From JAFGRU01 sp016934985 (GTDB lineage: Bacteria > Desulfobacterota > Desulfuromonadia > Desulfuromonadales > JAAYDE01): a stretch of 64,000 bases of DNA. Every line of letters starts with the position of its first letter. Positions within the stretch are counted from its first letter, which is position 1. Made by a program: the position numbers and the translations under genes. Under the pieces are notes generated by a model. It saw only the letters and a program-made list of their open reading frames with translations. It was not told the origin of the DNA and made no database searches. Location: positions 620,001 through 684,000 of the forward strand of contig CAXXJQ010000009.1 of assembly GCA_963665045.2 (NCBI GenBank), in the 5' to 3' direction. Below, piece after piece: positions 51,250 to 59,496 of the stretch.

Positions 51250-51486
51250 ATGCAGGGATATTTTACAGGCGGTCTATATATTTTTTTGGGTTCAATAGGG
51301 ATATTTTTTGCTGGAAAAGATTACTTTATTAACAACAACTTACATGCCCTTGATTCATATTTGTCAATTGCTGTTTTTTTTATAGGCGTGGGCTTTAGTT
51401 TCCACACATATGTTTCTATAAAAAAGATAGGCAAGGAAAATTTCAAGGAAATAAGGGGCTGTTTTTTGCCAGGCACAAAAAAGTGA
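51250..51486 (+). CDS. Small two-helix membrane protein
   Basis: The 78-residue protein has two hydrophobic helices (GGLYIFLGSIGIFFAG and YLSIAVFFIGVGFSFHTYV) and a basic tail ending GTKK. AAGGAA lies just upstream of the ATG. It is AT-rich with atypical codon use compared with its neighbours and is followed by a terminator. No family is recognised; the TM pattern, SD and terminator support a real gene. Confidence 0.55.
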   Translation: MQGYFTGGLYIFLGSIGIFFAGKDYFINNNLHALDSYLSIAVFFIGVGFSFHTYVSIKKIGKENFKEIRGCFLPGTKK

Positions 51487-51506
51487 CGAAAATTGGAACG
51501 CTAGAA

Positions 51507-51540
51507 AAACCCGCCAAAAAACTGGTGGGCTTTTCTTTTT
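51507..51540 (+). terminator. Intrinsic terminator after the small membrane gene
   Basis: CCCGCCA (51510-51516) pairs with TGGTGGG (51523-51529), extended by AAA/CTT, and is followed by TTTTCTTTTTT. Confidence 0.7.
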
Positions 51541-51673
51541 TAATGGATGTCAGTGAGCCATCTCTTTTTTCAGAAAAGATTCCATTCCCCACCCTTGGTT
51601 CCACCAACATTATTTAAGGATTAATCGAACACAACCTGTCAGGTAGAACCTGAAGTACGTATACAATGGTATT

Positions 51674-52129
51674 TCAGGCAATCACATACGCCCCCGTCCC
51701 CACGGCAATCAGGCTGTCCCTGTCGTTGTGCAGCTCGACGCGCGTGACGGCGACCTTGCGGCCGGTACGGAGGATGTAGCCGGTTGAGATGAACCATTCC
51801 CCCAGGCCCGGCCTGAGGTAATCGACGCGCAGGTCGATGGTCCCGAGCTTGCCGAAAATCTCCAGTCTTTTCTCCAGAGACTTATCCGCCAGTTGCTGCT
51901 GCGCCCCCAGAAAAGCGACCAAGCCGCCGGTTACGTCTATGACCGAAGAGATCACCCCGCCGTGCAGGGTTCCCCGCTGGTAGTTGCCGATCAGTTCTTC
52001 CCGCATGTCGAACCTGATCCTGGGGTTGTCCCCGTCAAGAGATTCGATCTTCAGCCCGAGGACCTTGTTGAAAGGGATCTTCTCGTTGAAAATCGTCTGA
52101 ATGGCGGCAAAAATACTATCATTTTCCAT
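51674..52129 (-). CDS. Hotdog-fold thioesterase (PaaI-like)
   Basis: The 151-residue protein contains IPFNKVLGLKIESLDG and the hotdog helix GTLHGGVISSVIDVTGG, then LRVDYLRPGL and SLIAVGTGAYVIA. These match PaaI/DUF4442-like acyl-CoA thioesterases, which act as tetramers; the Asp in DVTGG is the likely catalytic residue. ATG 52129 has GGGGG upstream; a TTG one codon earlier is unlikely. It is 20 bp downstream of the radical SAM gene on the same strand and may be cotranscribed. Confidence 0.82.
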   Translation of the reverse strand: MENDSIFAAIQTIFNEKIPFNKVLGLKIESLDGDNPRIRFDMREELIGNYQRGTLHGGVISSVIDVTGGLVAFLGAQQQLADKSLEKRLEIFGKLGTIDLRVDYLRPGLGEWFISTGYILRTGRKVAVTRVELHNDRDSLIAVGTGAYVIA

Positions 52130-52149
52130 CAAATCCCCCTTTTAGTGCC

Positions 52150-53040
52150 TCAATAAAAATCTGCATTATTTTCCGCCACCCGGTTGAACCACTCGGGATG
52201 TCTGCGTCCATCCTCCAAAACCGCTTCCGCATAGGCAATGATCTTCTCCCGGTCCTTGGGATAGGTGCCGGCCAGGCTGAGGATGTTGGATACGTGATCG
52301 GAGCGCAGGATGGTCCCCTGCGGCTGCAGATGCCTGACCAATGCCAGCGCCTCCTCGATAATCTCCCCGTTGCTGAGCGGTTCGATGAGGCGGATGAAAT
52401 TCTCGTTGTGAGCGCGAATCAGGGTCAGGAGGGAAAAATAGCGGGGTGACAGGGCATTGACCCAGGCCGCTGTGGCAGCCGCATGTTCGGCGCTGCGCCG
52501 GCGTCCGGCCAGGCCGAGAATGGCGGTGACGGAAAGCTTCATCCCGGCATCCTGGGCCTTGCGGCATTGGGCCAGCATCTCCTTGGCCGTGTAGCCCTTT
52601 CCCACCAGCTTGAGGGTTGCCGGGTCACCGCTTTCGAGTCCGAAATAGAGTATGCGCACTTTCCTCTCATGGAGGGCCTGAAGTTCCGCAAAGGTTTTTC
52701 CCGTCAGGCTGTTGGGAGAGGCGTAGGCTGCCACCCTGTTCAGGTTTGGAAAAGCCGTGGACAATCCTTCGAGAAGGGCGACAAGATCGGCCTGGGGGTA
52801 GATCAAGCCGTCCCCATCACCGATGAACACACGCTTGATGTGATCACGATGGTTTTCCGGGACCGACTCGATCTCCGCCAGCACATCCTGCAGAGGCCTC
52901 AGAGCAAAGGTCTTCATCTTGTACATGCCGCAGAAGGCGCAACGGTTGTGCGAACAACCGATGGTCGCCTGGAATATCAGGGAATTGGCTTCTGCCGGCG
53001 GCCGAAAGACCGGCTCATTGTAGTCGAAATAGTAATACAT
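52150..53040 (-). CDS. Radical SAM protein of unknown substrate
   Basis: The 296-residue protein begins MYYYFDYNEPVFRPPAEANS, as in its family. The cluster motif is GCSHNRCAFCGMYK (C-x4-C-x2-C). A radical SAM barrel follows, with RVFIGDGDGLIYP, ILYFGLESGDPATL and AILGLAGRRRSAEH. The substrate is unknown. Start 53040 is preferred on family grounds; no SD is seen, and a TTG at 53112 is the alternative. It shares strand and spacing with the downstream thioesterase. Confidence 0.82.
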   Translation of the reverse strand: MYYYFDYNEPVFRPPAEANSLIFQATIGCSHNRCAFCGMYKMKTFALRPLQDVLAEIESVPENHRDHIKRVFIGDGDGLIYPQADLVALLEGLSTAFPNLNRVAAYASPNSLTGKTFAELQALHERKVRILYFGLESGDPATLKLVGKGYTAKEMLAQCRKAQDAGMKLSVTAILGLAGRRRSAEHAAATAAWVNALSPRYFSLLTLIRAHNENFIRLIEPLSNGEIIEEALALVRHLQPQGTILRSDHVSNILSLAGTYPKDREKIIAYAEAVLEDGRRHPEWFNRVAENNADFY

Positions 53041-53130
53041 GGGGAGACCAGGGATATTTCCGTTGTCTACAAACTCTGTGTTTGTTGTACGTCTAAGCAG
53101 GGACGATGTCAACCGGCTCGGGTAACGCCT

Positions 53131-53790
53131 CTATTTTCCGGGGCACCCCATGAGCAGTCTGTTTTTCGGCGTAATCTCTTCCGGTATCAAGCGGGTAATG
53201 ACTGAATAACCTTCCGCACGAAGGTGTGTCGCCCTGATGATGTCAACGGCGAGAGGGCCGTCTATCCATCCTTCCAGGCCACCGGTTTCAGACAGGCCGA
53301 TATCCTGGCAACAAGGCAGAACAGCCACTTGGGCTCCTGCCTTGACGGCTTTTTCAAGGACTCTGTCGGTCAACGTTCCGCAAGCATGAATCGCCAACAC
53401 CATGTCGTCAGGAGTTATTTCAAAATCCTCTATGGATGTTTCCACATAATGAATACGGCCAGTTAGCCTTGGCCAGGTGTCGATAATCGATTGAGAAAGT
53501 GTGGACGCATTTTGAGGAAAATCGGAATCCACAGCCACGGCTTCAGCCGAACTGTCATCCAGGATCAGCATGATATGAGATAAGAGGCCATGCCCGCTGG
53601 CGAAATCGACAACTCTGCCCCCACGCCACTTTCTGCGCACCCGCCTCGCAACCTCCCAGGCCTCGAACAACTCTTTGGCGGGAAGGACCTCAGCCCTGCA
53701 TACGGCTCTGGCAATTTTATCGAAAAGCGTGTCAGAGGGAAAAAAGGATAGTTGTTTCCGTGTCAGTCTGCTTTTGGATGATTTCAGCAT
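53131..53790 (-). CDS. SAM-dependent methyltransferase
   Basis: The 219-residue class I methyltransferase has the SAM-binding motif RVVDFASGHGLLSHIMLI and acidic motif II in AVAVDSDFPQ. VLAIHACGTLTDRVLEKAVKAG and VLPCCQD, in the manner of RRNAD1/METTL25 and related bacterial proteins, lie where a product-release loop is expected. The substrate may be RNA or a small molecule but is not determinable. It is 90 bp upstream of the radical SAM gene, on the same strand. Confidence 0.75.
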   Translation of the reverse strand: MLKSSKSRLTRKQLSFFPSDTLFDKIARAVCRAEVLPAKELFEAWEVARRVRRKWRGGRVVDFASGHGLLSHIMLILDDSSAEAVAVDSDFPQNASTLSQSIIDTWPRLTGRIHYVETSIEDFEITPDDMVLAIHACGTLTDRVLEKAVKAGAQVAVLPCCQDIGLSETGGLEGWIDGPLAVDIIRATHLRAEGYSVITRLIPEEITPKNRLLMGCPGK

Positions 53791-54047
53791 GAAAGTTTCT
53801 TATCTGACAATTTGCTTGAAGAGTGAGGGAAATTGATAGGTTATACAAAAGCAAGGGGCATTATGCCGTCTTGAGTTGTCATAATCAAAGGTATTTGAAT
53901 ATTTTTTTGACAAGATAAAATCATATCCCGGCTTGATTCAGGCTCTTGGCTTGGTTTTCAAAACTTCTGTGCTATAAATTGAAGAGGAAGGTAGTTGAAA
54001 ACAACTGTGATTTCAGAACTTTGGCCGGTTTTCCTAAAAAATGGACA

Positions 54048-54167
54048 TTGCTACTCAGCGCAAGGACTCGTGTTGTCCATGGAAATAGCATTTGCCGCCC
54101 GGATGGGTTCACGCGGCCTTTGGAATGGGCGAGGCGAGGCCTTGTGCCGACGAGCTGAATAATTTCC
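54048..54167 (-). mobile_element. MITE-like palindromic element, copy 4 with internal deletion
   Basis: This 120-bp copy starts TTGCTACTCAGCG and ends GCTGAATAATTTCC. It is flanked by perfect 8-bp direct repeats AATGGACA (54040-54047 and 54168-54175). Compared with copy 1 it lacks about 23 bp between two GGATGG motifs, which removes one arm of the central hairpin; this looks like slippage between the short repeats. It lies 10 bp from the stop of the DUF4911 gene. Confidence 0.88.
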
Positions 54168-54177
54168 AATGGACAAA

Positions 54178-54429
54178 CTAAAGAGGCTGATAGATATCGC
54201 GGGGAATCTCCGCCAATTCGGTCATATCAATCTCCTTCCCCAGAGCCTGAATAAGCTCTTCGGCATCCCGGCTTCTTAACTGCGGGTAGCCGATCTCCAC
54301 CACTGCCTGGCGGGGGTCAAGGGTGCGGACAAAGGCCAGCCCGTCATAGCTTTCGAGAATGAAGCGCAGATAGGCGATGTGGGTGCGGGAGAGATTGAAA
54401 TAACGTTTGACGAATATTTTATGTCCCAT
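54178..54429 (-). CDS. DUF4911 protein
   Basis: The 83-residue protein reads MGHKIFVKRYFNLSRTHIAY, then LRFILESYDGLAFVRTLDPR and a C-terminal ELIQALGKEIDM region. The YLxFILExYDG pattern is characteristic of the small DUF4911 family of deltaproteobacteria, of unknown function. AGGA precedes the ATG. The start codon is only 31 bp from the divergent start of alanine dehydrogenase, so the promoters must overlap or the 5' ends must extend into each other's genes. Confidence 0.8.
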   Translation of the reverse strand: MGHKIFVKRYFNLSRTHIAYLRFILESYDGLAFVRTLDPRQAVVEIGYPQLRSRDAEELIQALGKEIDMTELAEIPRDIYQPL

Positions 54430-54460
54430 CTTTTTGGTTCCTGAAGAAAGGAATAATGAC

Positions 54461-55567
54461 ATGATAATCGGTGTTCCGAAAGAGATCAAAACCAAGGAGT
54501 TTCGGGTCGGCATGGCTCCGGCCGGAGCCCATACCCTGATTGACGACGGCCATACCTTGCTTATTGAAAAAGGTGCCGGCCTGGGAAGCGGCCTTACTGA
54601 CGAGGCATATGTGGAGGCCGGGGCGCGAATTGCCGAATCCGTCGATGAACTTTACGCCCAAAGCGATATGATCGTCAAGGTCAAGGAACCCCTGCCCGAG
54701 GAGTTTCCCCGTTTCCGGGAAGGACAGATCCTGTTCACCTATCTCCACCTGGCTCCAAGCCCTGAGTTGACCCGCTTTCTCCTCGAAAGGAAGGTGACGG
54801 GAATTGCCTATGAAACGGTCCAGCTCGAAGACAGCTCCCTGCCTCTGCTGACGCCCATGAGCCTTATCGCAGGGCGGCTGGCGATACAGGTCGGAGCCCA
54901 TTATCTGGAGAAGGAAAACGGCGGCAAGGGACTGCTGCTTTCAGGAACGCCCGGAGTGCCGCCGGGCAAGGTCGTCATTCTCGGCGGCGGCATCGTCGGC
55001 GAGAACGCCGCCCGCATGGCCATCGGCATGAATGCCGACGTGACCATGATGGATATCAACCTGAAAAAGCTGACCTTTCTTGACGAACTTTATCAGAACC
55101 GCATGAAAACCCTTTTTTCAACCCCGTACAATATCCGCAACGAGGTGGAAAAAGCCGACCTCCTTATCGGCGCCGTTCTCGTTGCGGGGGCCAGGGCGCC
55201 ACACCTTGTCAGTCGCGACATGGTGGCCTCTATGGCACCGGGCAGCGTGATTGTCGACGTTTCCATCGACCAGGGGGGGTGCATCGAAACCATCCGCCCC
55301 ACCAGCCATGAGCAGCCGGTTTACGAGGTGGACGGCGTTCTCCATTACGGAGTGACCAATATTCCGGGAGCGGTGAGCCGTACCAGCACCTTTGCCCTGA
55401 CCAACGCCACTCTGCCGTACGCCAGACTGCTCGCCCACAAAGGCTTCGAGCAGGCCGTCAGGGAAAACCGGCCCCTCTATCTCGGGGTCAACACACACGC
55501 TGGTTTACTGACCAACCAGCCGGTGGCCGAAGCCCTCGACCTGCCTTTTACTGAACTGGCTGTTTAA
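54461..55567 (+). CDS. ald: Alanine dehydrogenase
   Basis: The 368-residue enzyme begins MIIGVPKEIKTKEFRVGM with the pyruvate- and NAD-binding layout. Key motifs are KVKEPLPEEF, FTYLHLAP, GTPGVPPGKVVILGGGIVG (NAD loop), VDVSIDQGGCIET and YGVTNIPGAVSRTST. It interconverts alanine and pyruvate with ammonia and NADH. AAAGGAA precedes ATG 54461; the longer frame starting at 54407 overlaps the divergent gene. No nearby alanine transporter is seen. Confidence 0.97.
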   Translation: MIIGVPKEIKTKEFRVGMAPAGAHTLIDDGHTLLIEKGAGLGSGLTDEAYVEAGARIAESVDELYAQSDMIVKVKEPLPEEFPRFREGQILFTYLHLAPSPELTRFLLERKVTGIAYETVQLEDSSLPLLTPMSLIAGRLAIQVGAHYLEKENGGKGLLLSGTPGVPPGKVVILGGGIVGENAARMAIGMNADVTMMDINLKKLTFLDELYQNRMKTLFSTPYNIRNEVEKADLLIGAVLVAGARAPHLVSRDMVASMAPGSVIVDVSIDQGGCIETIRPTSHEQPVYEVDGVLHYGVTNIPGAVSRTSTFALTNATLPYARLLAHKGFEQAVRENRPLYLGVNTHAGLLTNQPVAEALDLPFTELAV

Positions 55568-55670
55568 AAATAGTTTTAAGTAAAAAGTGTTAAGTTTTAA
55601 GTATAATGACCCTTGTGCCGCAACCCGCAGGACGAGATGTGGCGGGGTGCGGGGTGGCCTTTTCTTTGTG

Positions 55671-55730
55671 GACTATTCAACACAGGGCCTCGTGTCGCCC
55701 TTTTCACTGGTGGCATGAACTTATCGTGCG
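55671..55730 (-). repeat. MITE-like element, fragment
   Basis: GGACTATTCAACACAGGGCCTCGTGTCGCCC resembles the right-hand terminus of the family, but the rest is lost. It abuts the 3' end of the Nudix gene. Confidence 0.4.
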
Positions 55731-55733
55731 AAT

Positions 55734-56264
55734 TTATTCTTTGGTGGGTTCTATCTGCCGGCGGGCATAAAAAAGAAGAGCAAGCTGGGTTTTGGCGTCG
55801 GTTATCTCGCCCTTGTCTACCATGTCGAGGGCTTCTGCCAGTGACAGCCTCATAATCTCAATGTATTCATCGTGTTCCAGAGACTGTTCGCCGGGATCCG
55901 TGATCTCAGCAGCGAACATATGCAGACAGGCGTCGGAAAAGCCGACGGCATTGTGCATGAGACCGAGCTTGCGCATGGATTTGACCCGGTAGCCGATTTC
56001 CTCCTGAATTTCCCTCGCCACACATTCTTCAGGTACCTCCCCCTCCTCCAGCTTGCCGGCCGGTATTTCGATGACCATGCCGTTCATGGCCGCCCGGTAT
56101 TGGCGAATCAGAACGATGCGGCCATCCTCGAGCAGGGGAACGACCCCCACCGCACCGGGATGGCGGACAATTTCACAGGAGACGCGGCGTCCGTTGGGGA
56201 GTTCGTGTTCCTCGATATTCAGGGTCAGTATTCTACCGGCGTAGATTTGTTGGCTTTTTCGCAT
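55734..56264 (-). CDS. Nudix hydrolase (ADP-ribose pyrophosphatase-like)
   Basis: The 176-residue protein has a complete Nudix box, GKLEEGEVPEECVAREIQEE, preceded by VIEIPA and followed by YRVKSMRKLG. The upstream ILTLNIEEHELPNGRRV and VRHPGAVGVVPLLEDGRIVLIRQYR stretches match ADP-ribose/ADP-sugar pyrophosphatases (NudF/YjhB-like). It hydrolyses nucleoside diphosphate-linked compounds. It is on the same strand as the LOG gene upstream, 21 bp apart, and probably cotranscribed. SD is weak. Confidence 0.9.
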   Translation of the reverse strand: MRKSQQIYAGRILTLNIEEHELPNGRRVSCEIVRHPGAVGVVPLLEDGRIVLIRQYRAAMNGMVIEIPAGKLEEGEVPEECVAREIQEEIGYRVKSMRKLGLMHNAVGFSDACLHMFAAEITDPGEQSLEHDEYIEIMRLSLAEALDMVDKGEITDAKTQLALLFYARRQIEPTKE

Positions 56265-56285
56265 CAGTCTTGTTTCGCTTATTGG

Positions 56286-57314
56286 TCAGAATGAATTGAG
56301 CCGCCGGATGAAAGCCTTCAAAAGTCCGTGAGAGCGGCGATCGAAGACAAAGGTCAGGCGCGGCAGATTCATCAGGGCCGGCTCGTCCTTCTCTACCGGC
56401 AGGGGGCCGCTAAGCTGGAGATGGCTGCCCGGTTCGATAATCTCGCTGAATTCCTCTTCGAGGATTTTCAGGCATTCTTCCTTAAGGGGCTTGTTGAGAC
56501 GAACAATGAGGGTCTTACCGTGAAAACGGATGGAGTGAAAGTTCCGGTAAAACTGGTCGATATGATCAGCGGCTTCAACTGGATCCCGGGTAATGGTGAA
56601 AAGACTGAAATCCTGCCCTGAGATCAACCCTTTGGTCAGCAAAGTGTCCTTCATGAAATTGAAGACATTGTCCCAGTAACCACCATCATCCCCATCGATG
56701 AAAATCAGGGGAATGGGTGGGTTCTTCCCGGTTTGCACCAGGGTGAGTGTCTCCATGGCCTCGTCCAGGGTTCCGAAGCCGCCGGGAAACAGCGCCACGG
56801 CGTCGCTCTCCTTGAGGAAAGCGACTTTGCGGTTGAAAAAATATTTATAGGTGATGGAATGCTTGCTCTCCTTCATCACCGGGTTGGTCTCCTGCTCAAA
56901 GGGGAGGCGGATATTGACAGCGAAAGAATTTTCCTCGCCCGCCCCTTCGTTGCCTGCCTGCATGATGCCACCGCCGCCGCCGGTGATGACCATGTAGCCC
57001 CGGTCCGCCAGCAGTTTTGCGAAATCGCGACATTTTTTGTAAATGGGATCCTCCGGGGTGGTGCGCGCCGAGCCGAAGATAGTGACTTTCTTGCGCTCGC
57101 GATAGGGGCCGAATATCTTGTTGGTGTAACGCATCTCCTTCATGGTCGTGCGCATCAACTTGAGGTCGGCCAGATAGTCGTTTTCCTGACCCGCCTTGAG
57201 GGCGCTGATAATCATTTCGCGTATGATCTCCGGATGATGGACGCCCACCATACCGGTCAATTCATCAATGAGGTGATCAATTTCGTTGTTGGTGCGGTTG
57301 AATGACAGTTCCAT
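56286..57314 (-). CDS. LOG-family Rossmann-fold protein
   Basis: The 342-residue protein carries the LOG signature PGGFGTLDEAMETLTLVQTG and VTIFGSARTTPEDPIY, with GGGGGIMQAGNEGA for nucleotide binding. The family includes nucleotide 5'-monophosphate phosphoribohydrolases that release cytokinin-like bases; this long version has an additional N-terminal helical region and a C-terminal ligand-binding-like domain. The exact substrate is unknown. It is the upstream gene of a probable two-gene unit with the Nudix hydrolase. Confidence 0.88.
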   Translation of the reverse strand: MELSFNRTNNEIDHLIDELTGMVGVHHPEIIREMIISALKAGQENDYLADLKLMRTTMKEMRYTNKIFGPYRERKKVTIFGSARTTPEDPIYKKCRDFAKLLADRGYMVITGGGGGIMQAGNEGAGEENSFAVNIRLPFEQETNPVMKESKHSITYKYFFNRKVAFLKESDAVALFPGGFGTLDEAMETLTLVQTGKNPPIPLIFIDGDDGGYWDNVFNFMKDTLLTKGLISGQDFSLFTITRDPVEAADHIDQFYRNFHSIRFHGKTLIVRLNKPLKEECLKILEEEFSEIIEPGSHLQLSGPLPVEKDEPALMNLPRLTFVFDRRSHGLLKAFIRRLNSF

Positions 57315-57648
57315 AAGGTTGTTTTCTCTCAGAAAAATAGTAAGCTTCAGCTCGTTTCATCAAAAAATAAAGATTAAGAATTATCTCTTATCCTGAAAAG
57401 TTTCAAGGTAAAATCTTTCAATCATGATAAAAGAAATGTTAGCCGCCTGTTGATAAAAAACGTTTTTGGCCCTCAGGCTTTGTTGCGCAGCTTTTTCAAA
57501 TGCTCACATTTTTTTGTCTTCGCTTCGCCTTTCAAAATCCGCGCGCCTGACCTGAGACGCAAATTCTTTTTTTCCCTCAAGCTGTTGGACAAAAGTTAAA
57601 TCTTTATTAGACGATGATGAAAAAAGGAAATTCCTGCGGACCGCTTCC
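57315..57648. other. Intergenic region between LOG and the NCS2 permease
   Basis: About 330 bp separating divergent genes. No gene, known riboswitch or repeat is recognised. Short dyads such as CCTCAGG with CCTGACCTGAG around 57474-57555 may belong to promoters or leaders. Confidence 0.4.
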
Positions 57649-58950
57649 ATGATGGACATAAAATTCAAATACGGTCTTGACGATAAGCCCCCCTGGTGGG
57701 TGGCATCCCTTTATGGCCTGCAGTGGCTGGCCGTCACCCTGCCCGGCGTTCTGATTATCGGCAAGGTGGTTGGCACCTTCCACTTCAGTCAGCCTGCGGA
57801 ACAGATATTTTATCTGCAAAAAATCTTTCTGATTACCGGTGTCAGCCTCTTTTTTCAGATCCTTTACGGACACCGGCTGCCTCTGATCATGGGGCCTGCC
57901 GCAGTTCTTCTGGTCGGCATTATCGCCACCCGCGGGTTCGAACTGGATACAATCTATACAGCTATCTTTGTCAACGGCCTGCTGTTGGCTTTTCTCAGCC
58001 TGTCCGGGTTGTTCGGAAAAATTCGCAGGTATTTTACCACCACGGTAGTGGCCGTGGTCCTGCTTCTCATCGCCTTTACCCTGACCCCGACCATTCTCGA
58101 CCTGATCATAGCTGGGGGGACTTCTCCCTCGCCCATCTCCCGGCTGATCTTCAGCTTCTGCTTTATTCCAGGCATATTCCTGGTTGAAAGCCGCCTCAAG
58201 GGGGTGGGTAAAGCAATTGTGGTCGTTGCTGCCATGGCACTCGGCTCCCTTCTTTATTTTTTCTTTTTTAATGCGCCGGCCACTACCGGAACGAATGGCC
58301 ATGCCGCCTGGTTCGGCTGGCCCCTTGGGTTGCCCATGGCAGGTTTCAGTTTCGACTGGGGGGTGATCCTCTCCTTTCTTTTCTGCTTCATGGCCCTCGC
58401 AGTTAATGACCTTGGTTCCATTCAATCCTTGAAGGGATTCTTTCCCCTTGACGACATGGGCAAAAGGACCCGCAACGGCATGGCTTTGACCGGCCTTTCC
58501 AACGCCCTCTCCGGCTGCCTGGGAATTATCGGTAGCGTCAATTATTCCATCAGCCCGGGAATTGTCCTTTCCACCGGCTGCGCCTCGCGTTTTACCCTTA
58601 TGCCGACGGCAGCCGCCCTGGTCCTGTTTTCCTTCTCGCCGGCGGCCATCGCCTGCATGGCAGCCATCCCGCGCCTGATCATCGGCTGCGTTCTCTTCTA
58701 CATTCTTGCCAACCAGGTGGCCGCCGGCCTGACCGTCGCAACTGGCGGGAAAGAATCCTTTTCTTTCAGGGACAGCCTCGCCATCGGCATCCCGGTTCTG
58801 TTCGGCACCGTGCTTTCCTTCCTCCCGCCGCAGGTAGTGGCTGACTTCCCGGACTTTTCCCGCCCCATTATCGGCAATGGCTTCGTCATGGGGGTTCTCG
58901 CCTCCCTGCTGGTGGAGCACGTTCTCCTCAGGGACAAAAAAGGAGACTGA
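57649..58950 (+). CDS. NCS2-family nucleobase permease
   Basis: This 433-residue membrane protein has about twelve helices. It shows the uracil-xanthine permease pattern: YGLDDKPPWWVASLYGLQW at the start, LPLIMGPAAVLLVGI, AVNDLGSIQSLKGFFPLDD and CLGIIGSVNYSISPGIV. It probably imports a nucleobase (uracil, xanthine or similar) with H+ or Na+. Two adjacent ATGs occur; the first, at 57649, is used. SD is weak. A guanine-deaminase-like gene exists 25 kb away but not in this operon. Confidence 0.85.
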   Translation: MMDIKFKYGLDDKPPWWVASLYGLQWLAVTLPGVLIIGKVVGTFHFSQPAEQIFYLQKIFLITGVSLFFQILYGHRLPLIMGPAAVLLVGIIATRGFELDTIYTAIFVNGLLLAFLSLSGLFGKIRRYFTTTVVAVVLLLIAFTLTPTILDLIIAGGTSPSPISRLIFSFCFIPGIFLVESRLKGVGKAIVVVAAMALGSLLYFFFFNAPATTGTNGHAAWFGWPLGLPMAGFSFDWGVILSFLFCFMALAVNDLGSIQSLKGFFPLDDMGKRTRNGMALTGLSNALSGCLGIIGSVNYSISPGIVLSTGCASRFTLMPTAAALVLFSFSPAAIACMAAIPRLIIGCVLFYILANQVAAGLTVATGGKESFSFRDSLAIGIPVLFGTVLSFLPPQVVADFPDFSRPIIGNGFVMGVLASLLVEHVLLRDKKGD

Positions 58951-59061
58951 GACTGATTGCATGGCCGCAAGCAAAGGCGAAAATCGCTTTCGCCCCGGGG
59001 AAAATCCATGCTAAGCTTTTTGACAACCCATAATCCAAAGTGGCTTAAAGGATACGCACCC

Positions 59062-59241
59062 ATGAGCGACAGCACAATTCAACCCAAAGGAGAGGACCTG
59101 CGCAAAGCAGTCCGCTGGATCTCCGACCAGGGGACCTGGGACTACAAGCGCATCGAAGAAGCCAGCCAGCGCTTCAACCTGTCTCCCAAAGACCAGGAGT
59201 TTCTCATTCACTTTTTCCTTAAATCTAAATCCATTGGTTAG
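59062..59241 (+). CDS. Small conserved-looking protein
   Basis: The 59-residue protein begins MSDSTIQPKGEDLRKAVRW and ends KDQEFLIHFFLKSKSIG. It is helical, with alternating basic and acidic residues, and looks like a small nucleic-acid- or protein-binding domain, but no family is recognised. AAAGGA lies at correct distance from ATG 59062; a longer frame back to 58957 overlaps a low-complexity stretch and lacks an SD. It is in the same direction as, and 111 bp from, the NCS2 gene. Confidence 0.55.
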   Translation: MSDSTIQPKGEDLRKAVRWISDQGTWDYKRIEEASQRFNLSPKDQEFLIHFFLKSKSIG

Positions 59242-59393
59242 GGGCGGAAAAAGATTGCAAGTGCTTGACCTAAACAAGTGTTTCAAAAATCTGAGGCGCA
59301 CCCTTAGGTTCGTCGGTGATTGTTGAAAAGCTTAGGCCGGTCAATGACTTGTGCTATCGTCCGGTCATAATTCACGGATACAGGTTCAAAAAA

Positions 59394-59425
59394 AAGACGG
59401 GAAAGCTTCATAGCCTTCCCGTCTT
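59394..59425 (-). terminator. Intrinsic terminator of the YeeE/YedE pair
   Basis: AAGACGGGAAAGC pairs with GCCTTCCCGTCTT (one mismatch). On the minus strand it runs into eight T, about 70 bp after the last gene of the pair. Confidence 0.8.
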
Positions 59426-59496
59426 CCCAACAGCTTTACAATATTCTGCGATAGCCTATTCACCACCAGAGTGAATTGGCCGCCATTTAACACTCC

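Noticed and set aside
57607..58974. 455-codon minus-strand open frame opposite the NCS2 permease
   Set aside because: It mirrors a membrane-protein gene in a GC-rich antisense frame, has a Gly/Lys/Asp-rich composition without domains, and lacks a start signal.
59450..59495. CCTATTCACCACCAGAGTGAATTGG as another MITE end
   Set aside because: Only a short TATTCACC match; no core or second end follows.
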